Positions 33,150-40,122 of a stretch of DNA of 40,122 nucleotides are shown here, one piece after another. The stretch spans positions 1 through 40,122 of the forward strand of contig NZ_BATQ01000005.1 in assembly GCF_000739635.1 (NCBI RefSeq), in the 5' to 3' direction. The notes beneath the pieces are model-generated. The model was given only the letters and a program-made list of their open reading frames with translations. It did no database searches and was not told where the DNA came from. Source of the stretch: Verrucomicrobium sp. BvORR034 (GTDB taxonomy: Bacteria; Verrucomicrobiota; Verrucomicrobiia; Verrucomicrobiales; Verrucomicrobiaceae). Position 1 is the first letter of the stretch; each line of letters begins with the position of its first letter. The position numbers were made by a program, and so were the translations under genes.

Positions 33150-34121
33150 ATGTCCCCGGCCTCCATCAGAATGGCACACGGTCATCCCTTCGACCCTACC
33201 CATGGGTACAAGCTGGATGACCTGCTGAAGGTGGAGGCTCCGGAAGAGGCTGGGGATTTCTCAGACTTCTGGCTGGCCCGCCGCGCAGAGGCGCTGGTCT
33301 GCGACCCCCGGGCCCGGCTGCGGGATACGGGCGAGGTGAACCAGGGCTGGCGGGTGCTGGATCTTTCTTACATCTCCACGGGTGGCACGCGCATTCAGGG
33401 CTGGGCTCTGGTGCCAGAGTCAGGTCGGGTCGTCCGCGGTCTGGTGGTGGGGCATGGCTATGGAGGCCGCAGTGAGCCAGACTTCGAACTGCCGGTGGAC
33501 GAGGATGCGGTCATCTTCTTTCCCTGTGCCCGGGGTCTGGGCCGGAGCTGGCATCCGTCGATCTCCGACCAGCCTCACTGGCATGTGCTCCATGAGATCG
33601 AGAGCCGGAGCCGGTATGTGCTGGGCGGTTGTGTGGATGATCTCTGGCTGGCGGTATCCGCCATGCTGGCCCTCTTCCCCCAGGTGGCGGGTCGCATCGG
33701 GTACATGGGCATCAGCTTTGGCGGCGGGGTGGGGACCCTGGCAGTGGCTTGGGAGGATCGCGTGCAGCGCGCTCACTATAACGTGCCCACCTTTGGCAAC
33801 CAGGTGCTGCGCATGAAGCTGGCCACGATCGGCAGTGCGGCCAGTGTGCAGCAGCATGTGAAAAAGCGTCCGCAAACCATGGAGGTGCTGCGGTACTTCG
33901 ATGCGGCCGTGGCTGCCCGGCATGTGAAGGTGCCCGTGCATGCGGCTTGTGCGGTGTTTGATCCCGCAGTGGCTCCCGCCGGACAGTTCTCCATCTTCAA
34001 CGCCCTACCGGGAGACAAGCAACTCTTCGTGTTGGAAGCGGGACACCACCCGCATCCGGGGCAGACAGAGGAAGATGCTCGCTTGAGGCGGGAACTTCAC
34101 AATTTTTTTGCGGCATTGTGA
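33150..34121 (+). CDS. CE7-like acetyl esterase (AXE1 family alpha/beta hydrolase)
   Basis: About 323 residues from the ATG at 33150; ATGs at 33114 and 33171 are alternatives, and the last would begin right at the family's HPFDPTHGYKLDDLL start. N-terminal PEEAGDFSDFWLARR matches the CE7 entry helix. Catalytic residues fit the family: nucleophile Ser in YMGISFGGG (about residue 189), Asp in VFDPAVAPAGQFSIFNAL, where family members have D..PP..., and His in EAGHHPHP. CE7 enzymes deacetylate xylo-oligosaccharides or cephalosporin C; there are no polysaccharide-degradation genes nearby, so the substrate is open. Cytoplasmic, with no signal peptide. It is followed 45 bp later by another esterase gene on the same strand. 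Confidence 0.87.
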   Translation: MSPASIRMAHGHPFDPTHGYKLDDLLKVEAPEEAGDFSDFWLARRAEALVCDPRARLRDTGEVNQGWRVLDLSYISTGGTRIQGWALVPESGRVVRGLVVGHGYGGRSEPDFELPVDEDAVIFFPCARGLGRSWHPSISDQPHWHVLHEIESRSRYVLGGCVDDLWLAVSAMLALFPQVAGRIGYMGISFGGGVGTLAVAWEDRVQRAHYNVPTFGNQVLRMKLATIGSAASVQQHVKKRPQTMEVLRYFDAAVAARHVKVPVHAACAVFDPAVAPAGQFSIFNALPGDKQLFVLEAGHHPHPGQTEEDARLRRELHNFFAAL

Positions 34122-34166
34122 CGTAAATTGGGGACGGTGGCGGTACTTTCTGCTGTCAGATCCCTC

Positions 34167-34895
34167 ATGAATCGCGAGTATCACAAGTGGTGGAGCTGGC
34201 GGCTGAGCCGCGAGATGGAGCTCCTTGTGATCGGTCATGCCGGTGCCAAGGTGCTGGTCTTCCCCACGCGCGAGGGTCGCTTCTACGAGTACGAGGATCT
34301 GCGCATCCCGCTCATGCTGCAGGAAAAGATCGAGGCCGGGCAGCTCCAGTTTTTCTGTGTGGATGGCATCTACGGGGAGAGTCTCTACTGCCCGTGGGCT
34401 CATCCGGAAGACCGGATACGCCGTCATGCGCAGTACGAGGAATACATCCTGCATGAGGTGTTCCCCTTCATGAACTCCCGCAACCCCGATCCCTGTGTCA
34501 TCGCTCATGGTTGCAGTCTGGGGGCCTATCAGGCGGCGAACATCGCCTTCCGTCATCCGCACCTTTTCAAAAAGCTCGCCGCCTTCTCTGGCAGGTATGA
34601 CCTCACGTTGAATGTGGAGCACTTCAGCAATTTGTTCTCCGGCTACTACAGCGACAGTGTGCATGAGCACACCCCCACGCACTTCCTGCCCAAGGTGGAC
34701 TGCCCCCGGCAGCTCAACCGGCTGAAGGAGATGGACATCGTGCTGACCATCGGGAAGGAAGATCCCTTCCGGGAGAACAATGAGCTGCTCAGCTCCATCC
34801 TCCAGTGCAAGGGCATCGGGCACCAGATCCATTTCTGGGAGGACCGCGCCCACAGCGGCTACTACTGGCGGCGCATGGCGCAGATCTATGTCTAA
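34167..34895 (+). CDS. Small esterase-family alpha/beta hydrolase
   Basis: 242 residues from the ATG at 34167 (MNREYHKWWSWRLSREMELL, the conserved start of this esterase family). The frame is open to a TTG at 34128 that I reject. VLVFPTREGRFYEYEDL is the family's N-terminal block. The probable catalytic triad is S117 in AHGCSLGAYQAAN, D199 in TIGKEDPF and H229 in EDRAHSGYYW. Members are usually annotated as putative esterases, with structural similarity to esterase D and the antigen 85 type; the substrate is unknown. It is probably co-transcribed with the CE7-like gene. A 280-bp gap follows, ending in the promoter of the hybrid kinase. Confidence 0.9.
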   Translation: MNREYHKWWSWRLSREMELLVIGHAGAKVLVFPTREGRFYEYEDLRIPLMLQEKIEAGQLQFFCVDGIYGESLYCPWAHPEDRIRRHAQYEEYILHEVFPFMNSRNPDPCVIAHGCSLGAYQAANIAFRHPHLFKKLAAFSGRYDLTLNVEHFSNLFSGYYSDSVHEHTPTHFLPKVDCPRQLNRLKEMDIVLTIGKEDPFRENNELLSSILQCKGIGHQIHFWEDRAHSGYYWRRMAQIYV

Positions 34896-35112
34896 GCATC
34901 GGGAGGCGGGTGGCTACTTTCCCGGATGGTCTTCAAGATACAAGGTAACATCCTCGCCGCTGCCACCCCTGGTATTGCGATTGCCTTCGATGGACTTTCC
35001 AGGTGAGTGGTAGGAGGTGTTGATGAACAGCCGCTTCGAAGGCGCATTAAAGAATTGAGCAGCAGGTTGTCACGCAAATTTTGTTCGACTCAAAGTAGTC
35101 CTTTCGGACGAT

Positions 35113-35141
35113 GTGAGATGGAGGTTTATACTTGTTATAAT
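35113..35141 (+). promoter_or_regulatory. Extended -10 promoter upstream of the hybrid kinase
   Basis: TGTTATAAT at 35133-35141 is a perfect extended -10 (TGnTATAAT), about 35 bp before the kinase ATG. The -35 position (35113-35118, gtgaga) is poor, as expected for extended -10 promoters. The local AT-rich patch stands out against the GC-rich surroundings. Confidence 0.55.
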
Positions 35142-35176
35142 TTTCAGATGAATGTAATCTGGCAGACTCTCTCTCA

Positions 35177-38098
35177 ATGCTAGGACCCTCTGCCCCCAGC
35201 GGTTCTCCACCTTCGCGATTGCCGAAGGTGGTGCTGCTGTCCGCAGTCCTGCTGTCCCTGGCAGCCTACGGGATCAGCCAGACGGGGGTCAGCGTGCCGG
35301 TGATCCAGTTCCTGGACAACTTTCACTGGACGCTGTGCTTCGTGGTGGCCGCCTGGCTGGGGTGGCACGGAGTGAAAACGGCTTCGCCAGGGGAGAAGAG
35401 CGTGCGTCGCTGGTTTGCCTGGGGCTTGCTGGCCAATGCGGCTGGGCAGATCATCTGGGACATTCAGGTGGTGACAGGGTGGAACCCGTTTCCCGCCCCC
35501 GCAGACATTCTCTATTCGGCATTGGGGCCATGCTGCGCTGTAGGGCTCTGGCAGTGCCTGCGGGCCAATACTTCCAAACCCGAACTTCGGGTGGCCACCC
35601 TGGACGCCGCGGCACTCGGCGTGGGGGCGACGGCATTTGTCCTCACGCTCTATCTTCCCAGTCAGGGGGAGATGGGGCCAGTGCCCCTGCTGTTGCTGGT
35701 GGCCTACCCGGTGACGCTGCTGGGCGCGCTGTGGATCGGCGTGGTTCTAGCCCTCACGCTGCGGCTTCTGCCCCGTGCGAGCTGGATGCTCTTTCTACTG
35801 GCGCTGGCGGGCACTGGGATGGTGTGGATGCAGTGGAACATCCTGCAACTCCAGGAAAAACTGGCTGACGGGACCTGGTTCAACCTGCTCTTCTCCCTGG
35901 CCAACCTTGTGCTCGGCTACGGAGCAATGACGTGGCGGGTTCAAGGGATCAACCATCCGCGGATGGAACGCCCGTGCGAAGTGGCGCTGCGCATGCTGCC
36001 GCTGGTGCTGGCGATGCTGGCCGTCATCAGCGTGGTGCTGGCAGAGACCTTCCGGCAGTTCTCGCCCGCGGTGCAGATCTCGGTGGACATCGCCTCCGCG
36101 CTGGCGGTGGTATTGATTATCTGGCGTCAGAATGTGATGGTCTCTGAGCGAGACCGCCGTCTCCTGGTGGAGCAGCGCATGCGCGAGAGTGAGGGCCGGT
36201 ATCAGTCGCTTTTTGAGTCCTCCCTGGACGGCATCTTCATCCTCAATGGGCTGAAGTTCGTGGACTGCAATGAGCGCGCTCTCCAGCTGCTTGCCTGCAG
36301 TCGCGACAAGATCATCGGCCGCTCGCCGCTCGACATCTCTGCAGAACTGCAGCCTGATGGCAGGCAGGCCCGGGATGGTGTGACGGAGCGGTTCAGCGTG
36401 GAGGAAAAAGGGCCCCGGCGACTCTTTGAATGGCTCGTGAAACGTCCCGATGGCAGCATCTTTGATGCGGAGATCAGCGTCAATGCCCTGCATGTCGGCG
36501 GACGCACCATTGTGCAGGCAGTGATGCGGGACATCAGTGAACGCAAGCGGGCTGAGGAGGCCCTGCGCACCAGCGAGGCGCGTTTCTCCAGTTCCTTTGA
36601 ATCAGCGGCCATCGGCATGGCCCTGGTGGGCACCGACGGGCACTTCCTCAAGGTCAATGCCGCCCTCTGTGCCATGTTCGGCTACACGGCGGAGGAGCTG
36701 ATGGCGAAGACCTTTCAGGAAATAACCCATGCTGATGATCTCCAGGCGGACATGGGCCTGCTGCGCAAGACGCTGGCGGGCGACCGCAACAGCTACCAGA
36801 TGGAGAAGCGCTACATCCACAAGGGGGGTGCGGTGGTCTCCGCGCTTCTCTCCGTCTCCCTGGTGCGTGATGGCAAGGGTCGGCCGCTGCATTTCACCGC
36901 GCAGATCCAGGATGTGACCCAGCGCAAGAAGCTGGAGGAGCAGTTCCGCCAGTCGCAGAAGATGGAGGCGGTGGGCCAGCTGGCCGGCGGAGTGGCCCAT
37001 GACTTCAACAACATCCTCACCGTCATCCAGGGCTATGCCTCGCTCTTGCAGTCGGGAGACATTGCTCCGGCGGACGGGGTGCGGGAGATCTCAGCCTCGG
37101 TGGAGCGCGCCTCGAGCCTGACCCGGCAATTGCTTACCTTCAGCCGGAAACAGATCATGCAACCGCGTGAGCTGGACCTCAATGGCGTGGTGCAGAACAT
37201 GATCACCCTGCTGAGGCGGACGCTGGGCGAACATGTCACGCTGCAGGTGGAGGCGGCCACCGACCTGCCCGGTGTGATGGCGGACCAGGGCATGATGGAG
37301 CAGATCATTCTGAATCTGGCGGTGAACGCCCGCGATGCCATGTCCAAAGGCGGCACGCTCACGGTGCACACGGGCTCGGCGGTCATCACGGAGGATGAGG
37401 CCCGGCAGCATGCAGATGCGCGTGTGGGTCTGGCGGCCCTTATTAAGGTGACGGACACTGGTTGCGGCATTCCGGTGGAGAATCTGACGCGCATCTTTGA
37501 GCCCTTCTTCACCACCAAGGAGGTCAATCAAGGCACGGGCCTGGGCCTTGCCACGGTGCACGGCATCGTGAGGCAGCATGGGGGCCTGGTGCGGGTTTCC
37601 AGTCAGCTGGGAGTGGGTACGGAGTTCCAAATCCTGCTGCCCGCTTGTCGCGCCGCAGTGAAGTCGCCCATGCATCCCATAGAGGCGGAACCCAAGGCGA
37701 CGGGAGGGCACGAGACCATTCTCCTGGTGGACGATGAGCCGGCGCTGCGTCTCGTGTCCAAGATGACGCTCAAGCACTTCGGTTATCACGTGCTGGAGGC
37801 CGGCTCCGGGCGTCAGGCGCTCAAGGTGGTGGAGGACCATCCGGAACGGATCGATCTCCTGCTGACGGACATGGTCATGCCCGAGGGCATCAGCGGCAAG
37901 GATCTGGCGGACATGCTCCGTGATGCACGGCCGGACATCCGGGTGCTGTTCACCAGCGGCTACAGTGTGGAACTCTTGAACCGCAACATTGCCCTTTCCG
38001 AGGATGTGTGGTTCCTGCCCAAACCTTTTACCACCCACAAGCTGGCCCACATGGTGCGCGAGTGTTTGAATGCACCGGTGGGTGGGCGGGATATGTGA
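35177..38098 (+). CDS. Membrane hybrid sensor histidine kinase (PAS-PAS-HisKA-HATPase-REC)
   Basis: 973 residues. The N-terminal 300 residues hold about eight or nine hydrophobic segments (from [16 protein letters not shown] to [12 protein letters not shown]), a membrane sensor of unknown ligand. Two PAS domains follow (about 335-455, [14 protein letters not shown]; about 462-585, [15 protein letters not shown]), each ending in the RDISERKR or QDVTQRKK linker. The HisKA domain has H608 in [11 protein letters not shown], the HDFNN subtype. The HATPase has [10 protein letters not shown] (N box), VTDTGCGIP (G1) and [11 protein letters not shown] (G2). The C-terminal receiver domain (about 850-968) has the acidic pair VDDEP, phospho-acceptor D898 in [10 protein letters not shown] and conserved Lys in FLPKPF. 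No response regulator gene is adjacent, so its partner lies elsewhere. Confidence 0.96.
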   Translation: MLGPSAPSGSPPSRLPKVVLLSAVLLSLAAYGISQTGVSVPVIQFLDNFHWTLCFVVAAWLGWHGVKTASPGEKSVRRWFAWGLLANAAGQIIWDIQVVTGWNPFPAPADILYSALGPCCAVGLWQCLRANTSKPELRVATLDAAALGVGATAFVLTLYLPSQGEMGPVPLLLLVAYPVTLLGALWIGVVLALTLRLLPRASWMLFLLALAGTGMVWMQWNILQLQEKLADGTWFNLLFSLANLVLGYGAMTWRVQGINHPRMERPCEVALRMLPLVLAMLAVISVVLAETFRQFSPAVQISVDIASALAVVLIIWRQNVMVSERDRRLLVEQRMRESEGRYQSLFESSLDGIFILNGLKFVDCNERALQLLACSRDKIIGRSPLDISAELQPDGRQARDGVTERFSVEEKGPRRLFEWLVKRPDGSIFDAEISVNALHVGGRTIVQAVMRDISERKRAEEALRTSEARFSSSFESAAIGMALVGTDGHFLKVNAALCAMFGYTAEELMAKTFQEITHADDLQADMGLLRKTLAGDRNSYQMEKRYIHKGGAVVSALLSVSLVRDGKGRPLHFTAQIQDVTQRKKLEEQFRQSQKMEAVGQLAGGVAHDFNNILTVIQGYASLLQSGDIAPADGVREISASVERASSLTRQLLTFSRKQIMQPRELDLNGVVQNMITLLRRTLGEHVTLQVEAATDLPGVMADQGMMEQIILNLAVNARDAMSKGGTLTVHTGSAVITEDEARQHADARVGLAALIKVTDTGCGIPVENLTRIFEPFFTTKEVNQGTGLGLATVHGIVRQHGGLVRVSSQLGVGTEFQILLPACRAAVKSPMHPIEAEPKATGGHETILLVDDEPALRLVSKMTLKHFGYHVLEAGSGRQALKVVEDHPERIDLLLTDMVMPEGISGKDLADMLRDARPDIRVLFTSGYSVELLNRNIALSEDVWFLPKPFTTHKLAHMVRECLNAPVGGRDM

Positions 38099-38101
38099 AT
38101 G

Positions 38102-38128
38102 GAAGACACAAGACTAGAAGACACAAGA
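38102..38128. repeat. Short direct repeat, period 15, in a 357-bp gene-free stretch
   Basis: gaagacacaaga occurs at 38102-38113 and 38117-38128, just after the kinase stop. The rest of the stretch to 38455 shows no gene or terminator that I can support; a frame open from 38306 is the upstream extension of the next gene. Confidence 0.5.
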
Positions 38129-38455
38129 TGTCAGACATGAGCTGGCGCTTGATTGTGCCTGCCTCGCCGGACTTAAGCCACAAGGAGAAGTCCCTGACGA
38201 TGCCTGTGCCGTATTCGGAAAGGTGATGCTGGTGTTGTTTGTGAGTGAGGAGGGAGGGTGACGAAGACGAGGCGTAGAAGGATCCTATAGGCAGTCGGCA
38301 GTTGATTGGCCCGGATAAAAGCTAGCGCGAGGAGTTTGACTCCCGAAGGTTTTTCTTTGTTTTACAAAGGAATCTGGTGTGGCTGCCGTTTGTGTGACTC
38401 TGTCGGAAATCGAAGACCTCGCTTTCGCAGAGACCCTCCCTTTCGCATCCTGCGT

Positions 38456-38917
38456 ATGAACTCCGACATCTGCCCCGCTCTCTTCCGGTTTGATGACATG
38501 ATTGTCCCCGGCGGCGAAGACTTTTCCAAGATCTGGAATTTCCGGCAGGTGGCGGGCACGACCTATGAGACGACGGAGAGCATCCATCCAGAAGCCAAGT
38601 TTCACTGGCTGATTGAGGATGACGCGAAGCTCCGTGAACTGACGGCGACAGGCAAGCGGAGGGAATGGGCCCGCCCCTTGCGCTTCATCTGGACATTTGT
38701 GAAAGTGAGATATGAACTGGGAGAGGCGCGGCCCATTACCGTGGGCACCCTGCGTCGATTGATCGATGGCACGAGGATGGATCAGGAGAAGTCGCTGACG
38801 CCCGCGTTGAACCGGTTTCTGCGGGACTATGATGATGACGTCGTTTTCAGCAGAGAGATGCTGGAGTTGTTCATGAGTGGGGGCGGGGATGGGGAAGATG
38901 AAGAGGAGGATGGGTAG
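38456..38917 (+). CDS. Unrecognised small acidic protein
   Basis: 153 residues from the ATG at 38456 (MNSDICPALFRFDDMIVPGG); upstream in-frame sequence to 38306 is Arg-rich and not coding-like. The protein is soluble, with Trp and charged residues (WNFRQVAGTTYETTES, FHWLIEDDAKLRELTATGKR, LRFIWTFVKVRYELGE) and a strongly acidic tail (GGGDGEDEEEDG). The segment LITVGTLRRLIDG-like (TVGTLRRLIDGTRMDQ) could be a helix-turn-helix, but evidence is thin. No family recognised. It stands alone between two repeat-bearing intergenic regions. Confidence 0.68.
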   Translation: MNSDICPALFRFDDMIVPGGEDFSKIWNFRQVAGTTYETTESIHPEAKFHWLIEDDAKLRELTATGKRREWARPLRFIWTFVKVRYELGEARPITVGTLRRLIDGTRMDQEKSLTPALNRFLRDYDDDVVFSREMLELFMSGGGDGEDEEEDG

Positions 38918-39031
38918 TGCTGAAGGTGCGGTCACATGCCAAAAGTGAACCCACGTTTCCCAACCAGTAGGTTCTAGGGCATTACAGGAAAACTTGGTGG
39001 CATCGGCGAAGGCGAAGCTTGCAGACGCCTC

Positions 39032-39213
39032 AGTTAGTGCCTCCTCACGTCGACAACTACAGGGTGCTGGGTGGTTGGCGATCAAAGACCAGTGAGGGAG
39101 AGCCGAGGCGTGAGCCATCGGGATGAGTGCGGATACAGAAGGTGTTTGAGGATTCCTTCTGCCGTGAGGCTGGCAAAACCGATCGTAGTTGTCGACGTGA
39201 GGAGGCACTAACT
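39032..39213. repeat. Perfect 29-bp inverted repeat flanking 124 bp
   Basis: The 29 bases at 39032-39060 (beginning agttagtgcctcctcacgtc) are exactly the reverse complement of 39185-39213. The core contains the palindrome GTCGAC. The 124-bp spacer has no gene. Read outward on either strand, the arm translates to the same RREEALT peptide. This fits a REP/BIME-like or MITE-like intergenic element; no target-site duplication is evident. It lies within a 637-bp gene-free stretch (38918-39554). Confidence 0.75.
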
Positions 39214-39483
39214 TCTGTGTATGCGACGTCTGCCTCGTGTGCTGCGACCGTGTGTCCAAGGGGTGCTTCATCGCCGCGAGGCGGCCTTTGGACGTACTGT
39301 GCCAATGCCCGCGTTCAAATCCTCTGGGTTGCAGGGCGACCGCCTTGGTTGCCGGATCGGGGATGGCGCGTCCTGACCGTCCCGCATGCGGGGACGGAAC
39401 TCCAACCCTGACGGCGAACAGGAGGTGGTGGATTGATTATAAGGGGCCGGTTTGAGGTCGCCGGGGACGTGCGCGATGGGAGC

Positions 39484-39517
39484 AAAAAGCCCCGGTCTCG
39501 CGTGTGGAGACCGGGGC
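39484..39517 (-). terminator. Rho-independent terminator of the autotransporter gene
   Basis: gccccggtctc (39489-39499) and gagaccggggc (39507-39517) form a perfect 11-bp GC-rich stem with a 7-nt loop. On the minus strand it is followed by TTTTT (complement of 39484-39488). It lies about 38 bp after the stop codon of the gene at 39555. Confidence 0.88.
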
Positions 39518-39554
39518 AGGTGGAACAGGTGTTGGCTCTGCGAACTAGACTGAA

Positions 39555-40122
39555 CTAAAACTTGAAGTTCATGCTCGCAGACACTGCGTGGTTGCCGTCA
39601 TCGCCGCGACCGAAGTCGGCATTGTAGTACACATTGAAGTAGAGCTCTGTGCCCACCTGAACGCCGACACCAGCGCCGACGAACACGGCGTCGCGGTCGT
39701 TGTTGGAGCTGCGGTATTCGAAGCCGGGGCCGCGACCGCCGTCGAGACGGGCGTGCAGAGTTTCGTCATCTTGGAGGAACTCGTGCTGCCAGAACACCCG
39801 CAGTTCGGGAATGATGGTGACGGTCTCGCTGGCATGGAGGGTGTAGGCAAGGCGGCCGCCCAGGTAGGTGCGGAAGCTTTCGCTGGTGGAGTCATCCAGG
39901 CCCAGGTTGAGCACACCAGCCCCGGTTTCCTTCACGCCGTCCATCTCCAGGTGGGTGTATTGGGCGCTGAGCTGAGGACCCACGGTGAAGTTGCCGAACT
40001 GGAAGTCATAGCCCGTGCCGATGAGGGAGAAGAACTCCGCGGCATCCGGATTGCTGCGGGCGGTGCGATCCAGGGAGGCCCAGGAGAGGGGGCGCACGAT
40101 GCTGTAGTCCGTGGTGCCGCCA
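39555..40122 (-). CDS. Autotransporter beta-barrel protein, C-terminal part (5' end outside window)
   Basis: The minus-strand frame is open to the right edge (reading GGTTDYSIVRPLSWASLDRT), so the GTG at 40097 is only an internal Val codon. The visible 189 residues are alternating amphipathic beta strands typical of an autotransporter outer-membrane barrel: FFSLIGTGYDFQFGNFTVGP, SFRTYLGGRLAYTLH, VTIIPELRVFWQHEF, AVFVGAGVGVQVGTELYFNV, and a terminal SASMNFKF ending in Phe, the outer-membrane insertion signal recognised by the Bam complex. The passenger is outside the window, probably the same style of beta-strand repeat protein as the gene at 7486-10485, though that is a guess. A strong terminator follows. 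Confidence 0.92.
   Translation of the reverse strand, partial: GGTTDYSIVRPLSWASLDRTARSNPDAAEFFSLIGTGYDFQFGNFTVGPQLSAQYTHLEMDGVKETGAGVLNLGLDDSTSESFRTYLGGRLAYTLHASETVTIIPELRVFWQHEFLQDDETLHARLDGGRGPGFEYRSSNNDRDAVFVGAGVGVQVGTELYFNVYYNADFGRGDDGNHAVSASMNFKF

Noticed and set aside
35060-35095. gttcgactc, resembling a tRNA T-loop
   Set aside because: No cloverleaf is possible in the surrounding AT-rich sequence.
38285-39271. 328-residue minus-strand frame across 38285-39271
   Set aside because: It runs through the inverted repeat and antisense to the small gene at 38456; composition is His/Pro/Arg-rich and unlike a protein.
39305-39345. gcgttcaaatcc, resembling a tRNA T-arm
   Set aside because: Flanking bases do not pair into a T-stem, and no acceptor, D-arm or anticodon arm could be built around it.

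Overview
The window looks like ordinary chromosome from a GC-rich member of the Verrucomicrobiota, probably a Verrucomicrobiaceae-type bacterium. This is an inference from content: a PEP-CTERM protein built of autotransporter-associated beta-strand repeats, several small GYF-domain membrane proteins (GYF+CD225, GYF+DUF4190), a DUF2752 protein, an autotransporter barrel, and HDFNN-type hybrid kinase signalling. I see no phage genes, transposases, rRNA, tRNA or CRISPR array.

Layout. 1-770: the end of an unrecognised protein. 873-2114 (-): folC. 2354-5927 (+): two tandem paralogous exported proteins, each internally duplicated and secretin-like in pattern, followed by a 24-codon ATGA-coupled stub. 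5995-7479: a GYF/CD225 + DUF2752 pair (-), divergent from a GYF/DUF4190 gene (+). 7486-10485 (-): a 999-residue PEP-CTERM beta-strand repeat protein. 10614-12919 (-): an RluA-type pseudouridine synthase, a two-domain rhodanese and a SufE-like protein.

13090-26681 (+) is the centrepiece. Six co-directional genes, the last four joined by ATGA overlaps or a 1-nt gap, encode two divergent DUF4132/HEAT-like proteins, a MoxR-family AAA+ ATPase (YehL type), a DUF5682 protein (YehM type), a VWA protein with an intact MIDAS (YehP type) and a SWIM zinc-finger protein (YehQ type). As I recall it, this is the gene set of the uncharacterised E. coli yehI/yehLMPQ locus. The likely logic is an AAA+ motor with a metal-dependent VWA adaptor acting on or with the large DUF4132 and DUF5682 proteins, with the SWIM protein as a nucleic-acid or protein-binding module. 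The DUF5682 N-terminus carries a His/Glu/His pattern reminiscent of the TraB/Tiki/ChaN hydrolase fold, so it is a candidate effector enzyme. The biological role is not known to me.

26682-27332 is gene-free and rich in small hairpins. 27333-32312 (-): a helical exported protein, a GT2 glycosyltransferase, an aldo/keto reductase and gluQRS. 32442-34895 (+): a FmdB-like protein with a degenerate zinc ribbon and two alpha/beta hydrolases (CE7-like and a small esterase). 35177-38098 (+): a membrane PAS-PAS-HisKA-HATPase-REC hybrid kinase behind an extended -10 promoter. 38456-38917 (+): a small unknown protein. 38918-39554 holds a perfect 29-bp inverted repeat and a strong terminator serving the autotransporter C-terminus (39555-40122, -) that runs off the right edge.

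Many starts here lack a clear Shine-Dalgarno sequence, so start choices rest mainly on family N-termini and overlaps and are the least certain part of the annotation.
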